Positions 1 to 5,959 of a stretch of DNA of 8,118 nucleotides are shown here, in pieces (the stretch's first letter is position 1; every line of letters begins with the position of its first letter). This DNA is from GCA-2686765 sp036012725. Lineage in GTDB: Bacteria; Pseudomonadota; Alphaproteobacteria; Rhodospirillales; 2-02-FULL-58-16. Below the pieces are notes generated by a model that saw only the letters and a program-made list of their open reading frames with translations, made no database searches and was not told the origin of the DNA. Location of the stretch: contig DASCPW010000102.1 of assembly GCA_036012725.1 (NCBI GenBank), positions 1 to 8,118 of the forward strand, written 5' to 3'. A program made the position numbers and the translations under genes.

Positions 1-2295
1 CTATGGCTTCCCCGTTATTGGCCTATCGCTTACCTGGATTGGCTTTGGCCTTTTATCCGCGAGATGGGTTTCCCACATCCCTTGGTAGGCGTGCTCGAGG
101 TTCTTGGCGAACCGAGGGGTGTCGAAAAGGGGTTGAGCACGGCGGTTTTTGGCGAGCTTTTCTTTTAAAGCGCGGAGATCTCCGGGATTTTGCGCCAGGC
201 GCAAAGCCAAGTCCCGGTAGTCTTCGATGCTATGGGTAACCAATTCCGGCAGGCCGAGCGCGTAAAGAAGGCTCGCCGATACCCGCGAGGCAAAATGAGC
301 GCCCAAAAGAGTAATAACCGGGACGCCGGCCCACAAGGCGTCGCTGGTGGTGGTGTGGCCGTTGCAAATGCGGGTGTCCAATACCAGGTCGGCCAACCGG
401 GTCCGTTCCAGGTGCTCGTCCTTCGGCAGCTTGCCGGCGAAGATCAGACGCTCCGGAGCGACGCCGCGTGCCTTCGCTTCGTCTCTCAAGTTCCCTTCCG
501 CGAAGGCGGTGCTGGCGAGCAGCCACAGGACACTGCCGGGAATGGCATTCAAAATATCCGCCCAGACGGAGAACATCACCGGCTCGATTTTGTAAGCTTG
601 GTTGAAGGAACAGAAAACGACCGCGTATTCCGGCAAGGCGAAATCGGCCCGCCTGAAGCCCCGTTCGGAAATCGCCTGCCGGTGATCGTTGACCTGATAG
701 GTATGGGGCAGATAGGCGGGTTGCTCGCTGTAAAAGGGCAAATGTTCCTCGGGTGTGACGATGCGGTCGGTGATGACGTAATCGATGAAATCGGCCCCCG
801 TCGTTCCCGGGAATCCCAAGTAGGCCGCCTGCACGGGCGCCGGCCGCAAGGCGCATATGCCAAGCCGGTTTCCTTGCGTGTGTCCTTTCAGGTCGACCAG
901 GATGTCGACCTTGTCGGCGCCGATTCGTTTCGCCGCCTCGACATCGTTCAGGTCGCGGATATCGGCGAATCCGTCGCAGTCCCGCTCGATCCGTTGCCGG
1001 TAGAAACTGCCGTCTCTGGGCCCGTAGGAGTATGCGCGGACGCGGAATTTCTCCCTGTCGTGCAAGGTGAACAGGCTGAGCATCAAGTGGGCGGTGGCAT
1101 GGTTGTAGAAGTCACGGGACAGGTACCCGATGGTGATCGGGGCTTTTTTCCCGTCTCTGTCTCGCCTGGGGACATCCGCCGCCGGTTTGGAGACGCGAAG
1201 GCTGATTTCCCGGCTCCATGATCGGGCGACGCCCAGGTTCCAGTGCGGATCTAGGCAGCGGGAGACGTTGATGAAGGGAGTTTCGCCGACAGACTCGCCG
1301 CCGGCGATCTCGGCCGCCGTCAATTGGTCCAGACGTGGCGACAGTTCTTCCAGGTCACGCCACATGAAAGCCATCTGCGATTGGTGAAGCAGTTGCGCCA
1401 CCGCTTCGCTGAAATCGGCTTTGATCTTCAAGGCGCGGCGATAGCTGTCAATGGCTTCTCGCGGCTTTTTACGGTCGGCCAGCAGGTTGCCCAAATGGAC
1501 GTGCACTTGCGCCAGATCAGGCGCCATCTCCAGGCTCCGCCTGTAGCAATCCTCCGCTTCGTCCCACTTGCCCATGCTGCTGAGGAGATTGCCCAGGTTG
1601 TTGAGAGCCGGGACATAACCGGGGTCGATATCAAGGGCGCGGTGGTAACTGGCGGCGGCTTCTTGCGTTTGCCCCAGGGCGGTGAGCGCCGTCGCCAGGC
1701 TGTCGTGCACTTGCGCCAGGTGGGGATTGATCTCGATCGCCCGGCGATAGCAGACTGCCGCCTCGTCCATTTTTTCCTGCCCGGCCAGGGCGTCGCCCAG
1801 ATTGCTGTGGGCTTCGGCGTAGCCGGGGTCGATGTCAAGCGCGCGAAGGTAACTGGCGGCGGCCTCGTCCATCTTTCCCTGCTCGGCCAGGGCATTGCCC
1901 AGGTTGTTCAGGGCCATGGCGTCGCTGGCGTCTAGCTTAAGCGCTTGCTGGTAGCATCGGATGGCTTCGTCACGGCGCCCGGCGCTTCGATAGGCTTCGC
2001 CGAGATTGTTGAAAAAATGGCCGTTTTCGGGGCTGATCCGGGTCGCCTTGCCGATCAGCTCGATAGCCCGTTCGTGGCGGCCGGCCTGGTGGGCGGTGAG
2101 CCCCAAAAGATGCAGGGCGTCGGCATTGTCCGGCTGTTGGCGCAGAACCCTCTCGTAAAGCCGCTTGGCTTTGTCGAGCCGCCCGCCCCGGTGATGTTCG
2201 AGGGCCGCCGCCAAGGCGGCTTGGGGATCGGCGCCTTTTCCCTTGCCCGCTGATTGCCGGGCGGATTTCAGCCGCCGCCGGTCTTTTCTGCTCAT
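1..2295 (-). CDS. TPR-repeat protein with C-terminal O-GlcNAc transferase (SPINDLY-like) domain
   Basis: Complete 764-aa protein; the TAG stop occupies the first three bases of the window. A basic, lysine/arginine-rich N-terminus (residues 1-22) is followed by eight 34-residue TPR units at about 24-295, with the proline (or alanine) at repeat position 32 recurring at 55, 89, 123, 157, 191, 225, 259 and 293. Residues 385-745 match the catalytic region of the O-GlcNAc transferase/SPINDLY family (GT41): GYLSRDFYNHATAHLM (390-405), FCSFNQAYKIEP (561-572, with the family lysine at 569) and NGHTTTSDALWAGVPV followed by ASRVSASLL (645-677). By family, it should transfer a sugar from a nucleotide donor to serine/threonine of proteins in the cytoplasm, the TPRs holding the target; the donor (GlcNAc or fucose) cannot be read from sequence. 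No signal peptide or membrane segment is visible. The ATG is preceded by AGGG about 8 bases upstream. It stands alone, divergent from the molybdenum genes, so neighbours give no clue to its substrate; flagellin or another surface protein is only a guess. Confidence 0.9.
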   Translation of the reverse strand: MSRKDRRRLKSARQSAGKGKGADPQAALAAALEHHRGGRLDKAKRLYERVLRQQPDNADALHLLGLTAHQAGRHERAIELIGKATRISPENGHFFNNLGEAYRSAGRRDEAIRCYQQALKLDASDAMALNNLGNALAEQGKMDEAAASYLRALDIDPGYAEAHSNLGDALAGQEKMDEAAVCYRRAIEINPHLAQVHDSLATALTALGQTQEAAASYHRALDIDPGYVPALNNLGNLLSSMGKWDEAEDCYRRSLEMAPDLAQVHVHLGNLLADRKKPREAIDSYRRALKIKADFSEAVAQLLHQSQMAFMWRDLEELSPRLDQLTAAEIAGGESVGETPFINVSRCLDPHWNLGVARSWSREISLRVSKPAADVPRRDRDGKKAPITIGYLSRDFYNHATAHLMLSLFTLHDREKFRVRAYSYGPRDGSFYRQRIERDCDGFADIRDLNDVEAAKRIGADKVDILVDLKGHTQGNRLGICALRPAPVQAAYLGFPGTTGADFIDYVITDRIVTPEEHLPFYSEQPAYLPHTYQVNDHRQAISERGFRRADFALPEYAVVFCSFNQAYKIEPVMFSVWADILNAIPGSVLWLLASTAFAEGNLRDEAKARGVAPERLIFAGKLPKDEHLERTRLADLVLDTRICNGHTTTSDALWAGVPVITLLGAHFASRVSASLLYALGLPELVTHSIEDYRDLALRLAQNPGDLRALKEKLAKNRRAQPLFDTPRFAKNLEHAYQGMWETHLADKRPKPIQVSDRPITGKP
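1462..1869 (-). repeat. Tandem duplication of a 68-residue two-TPR unit inside the TPR gene
   Basis: Two adjacent 204-bp units encode residues 143-210 and 211-278. They share far more than the TPR consensus: EAAASY-x-RALDIDPGY, DEA-x-x-CYRR and LAQVH recur exactly 68 residues apart, and I count about 37 identities in 68 by hand. At the DNA level GGGGTCGAT begins at 1621 and again at 1825, exactly 204 bp apart, with close matches after it. Neighbouring TPRs within each unit are much less alike. This shows that the array grew by duplication of a pair of TPRs. Confidence 0.8.
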
Positions 2296-2340
2296 CGGTG
2301 CCGCCCTGGGGTCGGTTTTGCCGCCATCATTTGCGTTTCT

Positions 2341-2368
2341 GTTATAGGCCCCGGCGTCGCCGGGACAA
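2341..2368 (-). promoter_or_regulatory. Putative sigma70-type promoter of the TPR/glycosyltransferase gene
   Basis: On the minus strand TTGTCC (2368-2363) is followed after 16 bp by TATAAC (2346-2341). The -10 box matches consensus at five of six positions and the -35 box at four. Transcription would start near 2334, leaving a leader of about 40 bases before the ATG at 2295. It lies in the only gap upstream of this gene. The prediction is by eye. Confidence 0.4.
2350..2364. promoter_or_regulatory. 15-bp palindrome within the promoter spacer, possible operator
   Basis: CCCGGCG-T-CGCCGGG is a perfect inverted repeat of 7 bp with a one-base centre. It sits between the putative -35 and -10 boxes of the TPR gene and 70 bp upstream of moeA, so a protein bound here could affect both divergent genes. 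In GC-rich DNA such a palindrome can arise by chance, and it matches no operator I recognise. Confidence 0.25.
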
Positions 2369-2433
2369 GCTTCTTTCGTGCAAATCCCCCGAACCGATTT
2401 CGTGCTAGCGGCAAATGCTCTAATGTGTCGGCC

Positions 2434-3690
2434 ATGGTTCAGCTAAAGGACGATTGCTTCACCGCCGGCGACGGGCTGATGCCCTTGGCCCAGGGCCTTG
2501 CCCTACTCACCGGCAGGCTTTCCCCGGTGGTCGGCGTCGAGGATGTGGCGATCAGGGAGGCCCGGGGCCGTGTCCTCGCCGCCGACCTGGTCGCCGGCCG
2601 CCACGTGCCGCCCCATGACAATTCCGCCGTCGACGGTTTCGCCGTTTCTTTCGACGACCTGGATGGCAATGGTGAGACGGCGCTTAAGGTAAGCGGCCGG
2701 GCCGCCGCCGGGCATCCTTTGCGCGTTCCGGCTGCGGCCCAAGAGGCGGTGCGTATTTTCACCGGCGCGCCGATGCCCGATGGGCTCGACACGGTGTTCA
2801 TGCAGGAAGACTGCCGCATCGACGCCGGCCGGGTGATCCTGCCGCCAGGGATTAAGCGCGGCGCCAACCGGCGGTTCAAGGGCGAGGACGTGAAAAAGGG
2901 CGCGACCATCCTTGAAACGGGCAAACTCCTACGGCCGCAGGAAATCGGCCTGGCGGCGTCAGTTGGATGCGCGCGGCTGAGCGTTTACCGGCGCCTCAGG
3001 GTGGCAGTGTTCTCGACCGGTGACGAGGTCTTCGACCCGGCAGACGAAGCGGCCGAGGGCGGCATTTTCGACGCCAATCGCTATACCGTCATGGGGCTGC
3101 TGGAGGGCTTGGGCTCGGCGGTCTCCGACATTGGCATCCTGGCCGACGACGAGGACGCCATTGGCCAGGCCCTGGCGCCGGCGGCGGCGGCGCACGATCT
3201 TCTGATCACCTCGGGCGGCGTCAGCGTCGGTGAGGAAGACCACGTCAAGGCCGCCGTCGAGGCCCTGGGCCAGCTCCATTTCTGGCGCCTGGCCATCAAG
3301 CCGGGCCGGCCCATCGCCTTGGGCCGGGTCGGGGAGACGGCTTTCGTCGGCCTGCCCGGCAACCCGGTGGCGGCGATGGTCACTTTCATGCGCATTGCCC
3401 GGCCGGTGGTGCTCCTGCTTTCGGGGCGCCGGGATATCGAGCCGCCGCTCTATCGCGTCCAGGCCGATTTCGCCCATGACAAAAAGACCGGGCGGCGTGA
3501 ATGGCTGCGCGCCCGCTTGGTCCGGGACGGTGGCGGCGGGCTTGCCGCCGTCAAATATCCCGGCGGCGGCTCAGGCATCCTGAGTTCCATGGTCGAGGCC
3601 GACGGGCTTGTCGAGCTCGGCGAGGAGCAAGGGCCGGTGAGCAGGGGCGAGATGGTGGACTTCCTTCCTTTCGGCGAGGTCGGCTCATGA
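2434..3690 (+). CDS. moeA: Molybdopterin molybdenumtransferase MoeA
   Basis: A 418-aa protein close to the usual MoeA length of about 400-410. MoeA inserts molybdate into adenylylated molybdopterin to form active molybdenum cofactor in the cytoplasm, usually as a dimer. Family motifs run in order: PPHDNSAVDGFAV (59-71), IFTGAPMPDGLDTVFMQED (108-126), RRFKGEDVKKG (146-156), VAVFSTGDEV (190-199), then the MoCF/gephyrin-E fold with DLLITSGGVSVGEEDHVK (255-272), KPGRPIALG (289-297) and FVGLPGNPVAAM (304-315). The C-terminal beta domain ends at LPFGEVGS. The frame stays open upstream to a TTG at 2254, but that stretch overlaps the divergent gene and lacks MoeA character, so I take the ATG at 2434, which gives an N-terminus (MVQLKDDCF) typical of alphaproteobacterial MoeA. 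No strong Shine-Dalgarno is visible. Its TGA overlaps the moaD ATG. No MogA-type protein is encoded nearby, and it is not a MogA fusion. Confidence 0.95.
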   Translation: MVQLKDDCFTAGDGLMPLAQGLALLTGRLSPVVGVEDVAIREARGRVLAADLVAGRHVPPHDNSAVDGFAVSFDDLDGNGETALKVSGRAAAGHPLRVPAAAQEAVRIFTGAPMPDGLDTVFMQEDCRIDAGRVILPPGIKRGANRRFKGEDVKKGATILETGKLLRPQEIGLAASVGCARLSVYRRLRVAVFSTGDEVFDPADEAAEGGIFDANRYTVMGLLEGLGSAVSDIGILADDEDAIGQALAPAAAAHDLLITSGGVSVGEEDHVKAAVEALGQLHFWRLAIKPGRPIALGRVGETAFVGLPGNPVAAMVTFMRIARPVVLLLSGRRDIEPPLYRVQADFAHDKKTGRREWLRARLVRDGGGGLAAVKYPGGGSGILSSMVEADGLVELGEEQGPVSRGEMVDFLPFGEVGS

Positions 3691-3938
3691 AAGTGCTTTA
3701 TTTCGCCTGGCTGCGCGAGAAGACCGGGATTGGCGAGGAGGAGGTCCAGCCGCCCGCCACTGTGACCGACGTTGACGCCCTGATCGCCTGGCTCGGCGGC
3801 CGCGGCGGCGGCTTCGCCGAGGCCTTCGCGGACTTATCCGTCGTTCGCGCCGCCGTCAATCAGGAGCATGTGGGTCTCGGTCACGCCGTTCAGCCCGAAG
3901 ACGAGGTCGCTTTCTTCCCGCCGGTGACCGGCGGCTGA
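3687..3938 (+). CDS. moaD: Molybdopterin synthase sulfur-carrier subunit MoaD
   Basis: An 83-aa ubiquitin-fold protein of normal MoaD length. It begins MKVLYFAWLREKTGIGEEEV, the usual first beta strand and helix, and ends FPPVTGG. The C-terminal Gly-Gly is the site that is adenylylated and then thiocarboxylated, so that MoaD can hand sulfur to the pterin precursor in the MoaE active site. NQEHV and EDEVAFFPPV are typical of the family. The ATG overlaps the moeA stop as ATGA, with GAGG at 3676-3679, 7 bases upstream, which supports this start over longer in-frame extensions into moeA. Translational coupling to moeA is likely. The moaE gene follows after 4 bases. Confidence 0.93.
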   Translation: MKVLYFAWLREKTGIGEEEVQPPATVTDVDALIAWLGGRGGGFAEAFADLSVVRAAVNQEHVGLGHAVQPEDEVAFFPPVTGG

Positions 3939-3942
3939 AATC

Positions 3943-4410
3943 ATGATCAGGGTTCAGCGTGAGGATTTCGACGTCGGCGCCGAGTTGGCGCGTATGTCGG
4001 AAGGCAAGCATGCCATCGGCGGGGTCTGTTCCTTCGTCGGCCTGGTCCGCGACTTAGGCCGCGGCAACAGGCCGGTCGCTGGAATGAGCCTTGAGCACTA
4101 CCCAAGGATGACCGAAAAGGCCTTGGCCGAAATCGAGGCGGAAGCATGCTCCCGCTGGCCCCTGGAGGAAACCTTGATCATTCACCGCTATGGCGACCTG
4201 CGGCCGGGCGAGCGCATCGTCCTGGTCGCTGCCGCCTCCGCCCACCGCCAGGCCGCCTTCGAGGCCTGCCGGTTTCTCATCGACTGGCTGAAAACCAAGG
4301 CGCCGTTCTGGAAACAGGAACGGACGCCGCAAGGAAGCCATTGGATCGAGGCCCGGACTTCGGACGGCGAGGCGGCGGCGGGCTGGGGAAAAGACGGGGA
4401 GGGGGAATAG
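3943..4410 (+). CDS. moaE: Molybdopterin synthase catalytic subunit MoaE
   Basis: A 155-aa protein matching MoaE in length. MoaE binds precursor Z (cyclic pyranopterin monophosphate) and, using two MoaD thiocarboxylates, builds the dithiolene of molybdopterin. Visible motifs are CSFVGLVRD (29-37), LEHYPRMTEKAL (50-61), HRYGDLRPGE (81-90), SAHRQAAFEAC (99-109) and LKTKAPFWKQE (116-126). Lys117 and Lys124 have the spacing of the two lysines known to be essential in E. coli MoaE (119 and 126). The acidic, glycine-rich end after residue 140 looks like an unstructured tail. It starts 4 bases after the moaD stop and is the last gene of the operon; there is no good Shine-Dalgarno, so coupling to moaD is probable. 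The genes moaA and moaC are not in this window. Confidence 0.95.
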   Translation: MIRVQREDFDVGAELARMSEGKHAIGGVCSFVGLVRDLGRGNRPVAGMSLEHYPRMTEKALAEIEAEACSRWPLEETLIIHRYGDLRPGERIVLVAAASAHRQAAFEACRFLIDWLKTKAPFWKQERTPQGSHWIEARTSDGEAAAGWGKDGEGE

Positions 4411-4427
4411 AGCGTATTTTTACCAGC

Positions 4428-4445
4428 GAGCATTAAATGATGCTC
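4428..4445. other. Small hairpin after moaE
   Basis: GAGCAT and ATGCTC form a perfect 6-bp stem around a 6-base loop (taaatg), 17 bases past the moaE stop. The stem is weak and neither strand has a T-run after it (the only T-run, 4417-4421, precedes the stem on the plus strand), so it does not qualify as a standard rho-independent terminator. It could still protect the 3' end of the moa message. Confidence 0.35.
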
Positions 4446-4517
4446 ATTCAGGGGATTCCCAAACGGTTAAAAATCCAGGCAATGAAGAAATAAAGGGGTA
4501 AGAATAAAGTAAACTGT

Positions 4518-4537
4518 CACTATAATTCACCGTAATT
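4518..4537. repeat. Tandem imperfect decamer in the AT-rich gap, resembling a dispersed repeat
   Basis: CACTATAATT is followed directly by CACCGTAATT (8 of 10 identical); on the minus strand this reads AATTACGGTG then AATTATAGTG, continuing into ACAGTTTACT. Upstream on the plus strand is a GGGGTAAG element (4496-4503). From memory, AGTAAACTGTCAC-type blocks with GGGGT(C)AG recur between genes in many proteobacteria, often linked to IS200-like (Y1/REP-associated) transposases. No transposase is present here, so at most this is a solitary copy. The tandem structure is seen; the family link is inference. Confidence 0.4.
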
Positions 4538-4549
4538 TATTTCTGTCTC

Positions 4550-5959
4550 CTATCCCTGTTTCCAGGTCGTCCCTTCGGGGCCGTCCTCAAGGACGATCCC
4601 TTTGTTCGCCAGTTCATCCCTAATGCGGTCGGCTTCGGCGAAGTCCTTGGCCTCGCGGGCGGCGGCGCGGGCGGCGATCAGCGCCTCAATCTCGGCTTCG
4701 CCGAGGCTTTCCACGCCCGCTGGAACCCACTTGAACCATTCCTCGGGGTCTTGTTGGAGCAGGCCGAGGCTTTTGCCCATCTCAAGCAAGAACCACTTTC
4801 TATCCGGCTGCGCAATTTTTCCACCACGACCCTCGTCTTGCAGCGCTATGTTCAGTTGGCTTAGGCGTGCATGTAAGTGTGAGAGCGCTAGAGGTATATT
4901 GAGATCATCACACAATGCCGCTTTGAATTCTTTTAATCGATTATCCTCAATGGTTGGTTTAGAGGCAGGTATATCTTTTGCACGCAAGAGCGCTCCGTAA
5001 AATCCATCCAGCTCCCGCTTGGCTTCCTCGATACCCGATTTGGTGAAATCAAGAGGCTGGCGGTAGTGGGTTTTCAACAAGGCCAGGCGGATGGCCTCGC
5101 CGGGGAACTGGTCCAACATTTCGTGGACGGTGTAGAAGTTGCCCAGTGACTTCGACATCTTCTCCCCTTCGACCATCAGGTAGCCGTTGTGCACCCAATA
5201 TCTGGCGTGGGTGCCGGGGCCATGGGCGGAGGTGCTTTGCGCGATCTCGTTCTCGTGATGGGGGAAGATCAGGTCCTGGCCGCCGCCGTGGATGTCGAAA
5301 GTGTCGCCCAACAGCTTTGAGCTCATCGCCGAGCATTCGATATGCCAGCCCGGTCGGCCCCGCCCCCAGGGGCTGCCCCAACCGGGCAGGCCGTCGGCCG
5401 ATGGCTTCCACAGGACGAAGTCCCCCGGGTCTTTCTTGTAAGGCGCCACATCGACCCTGGCGCCGGCGATGAGTTCCTCGCGGTTGTGGCCCGACAGCCT
5501 GCCGTATTCGGGCATCGCCGGGACGTGGAACAGCACATGGCCGTCGGCCTCGTAGGCAAAACCCTTGTCGAGCAGGGTCTGGATCAATTCCTGCATCTCG
5601 GAAATGTACTCGGTGGCCTTGGGCTCGGCGTCCGGTCCAATGTTGCCCAGGGCCGCCATGTCGGCGTGATAGGCCTTGGTCGTGCGCTCGGTGATCGATT
5701 GGATGGCCTCGCCCTTTTCCTCGGCGGCAGCGATGATCTTGTCGTCGACATCAGTGATGTTGCGGACGTAAGTGACCTTCGGATAGAGGTGTTTGAGCAA
5801 TCGGCAGAGAACGTCGAAGACGACGACCGGCCGGGCGTTACCGATATGTGCGTAATCGTAAACCGTCGGCCCGCAGACGTACATGCGCACATGGCGCCCG
5901 TCGAGCGGCTCGAATTCCACTTTCTTGCGGGCCGCCGTGTTGTAAAGATGCAAAATCAT
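4550..5959 (-). CDS. cysS: Cysteinyl-tRNA synthetase CysS
   Basis: A complete 469-aa class I synthetase, of normal length. It activates cysteine with ATP and charges tRNA-Cys in the cytoplasm. The HIGH-type motif is HIGN (38-41) in YVCGPTVYDYAHIGNARP, and the second signature KMSKS is at 267-271. The zinc ligands are all in place: Cys29, Cys209 (WHIECSAM), His234 and Glu238 (FPHHENE). The Rossmann catalytic core runs to about 285, followed by the helical-bundle and C-terminal tRNA-binding part, including AKDFAEADRIRDEL (437-450). The ATG overlaps the nadE TGA as ATGA, without its own Shine-Dalgarno, so translation is probably coupled to nadE. Oddly, the segment at about 4800-5000 (residues 320-388) is much richer in A/T than the rest, falling to about 33% GC at 4921-4980 and using ATA, TTA and CTA codons, although the frame is intact. 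Confidence 0.97.
   Translation of the reverse strand: MILHLYNTAARKKVEFEPLDGRHVRMYVCGPTVYDYAHIGNARPVVVFDVLCRLLKHLYPKVTYVRNITDVDDKIIAAAEEKGEAIQSITERTTKAYHADMAALGNIGPDAEPKATEYISEMQELIQTLLDKGFAYEADGHVLFHVPAMPEYGRLSGHNREELIAGARVDVAPYKKDPGDFVLWKPSADGLPGWGSPWGRGRPGWHIECSAMSSKLLGDTFDIHGGGQDLIFPHHENEIAQSTSAHGPGTHARYWVHNGYLMVEGEKMSKSLGNFYTVHEMLDQFPGEAIRLALLKTHYRQPLDFTKSGIEEAKRELDGFYGALLRAKDIPASKPTIEDNRLKEFKAALCDDLNIPLALSHLHARLSQLNIALQDEGRGGKIAQPDRKWFLLEMGKSLGLLQQDPEEWFKWVPAGVESLGEAEIEALIAARAAAREAKDFAEADRIRDELANKGIVLEDGPEGTTWKQG

Larger units (their letters stand above)
4411..4549. other. AT-rich intergenic gap between convergent operons
   Basis: The 139 bases between the moaE and cysS stops are about 36% GC by hand count, far below the flanking genes. 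No open frame of note is present. The gap contains a short hairpin (4428-4445) and a tandem decamer (4518-4537), described separately. It lies at the meeting point of two convergent transcripts, where terminators are expected, yet no stem followed by a T-run is visible for either strand. Confidence 0.7.

Noticed and set aside
190..1221. Long plus-strand open frame (343 codons) opposite the glycosyltransferase gene
   Set aside because: It is antisense to a region with clear OGT catalytic motifs, and its translation shows no family character; long antisense frames are common in GC-rich genes.
2254..2433. In-frame 60-codon upstream extension of moeA
   Set aside because: It starts at a TTG, overlaps the divergent gene and crosses the promoter region; the MoeA-like sequence begins at the ATG at 2434.
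3501..3686. In-frame upstream extension of moaD
   Set aside because: It lies entirely within moeA in another frame; the ATG at 3687 has a GAGG ribosome site and gives the standard MoaD N-terminus.
4428..4445. Rho-independent terminator for moaE or cysS
   Set aside because: The hairpin is only 6 bp and not GC-rich, and no T-run follows it on either strand.
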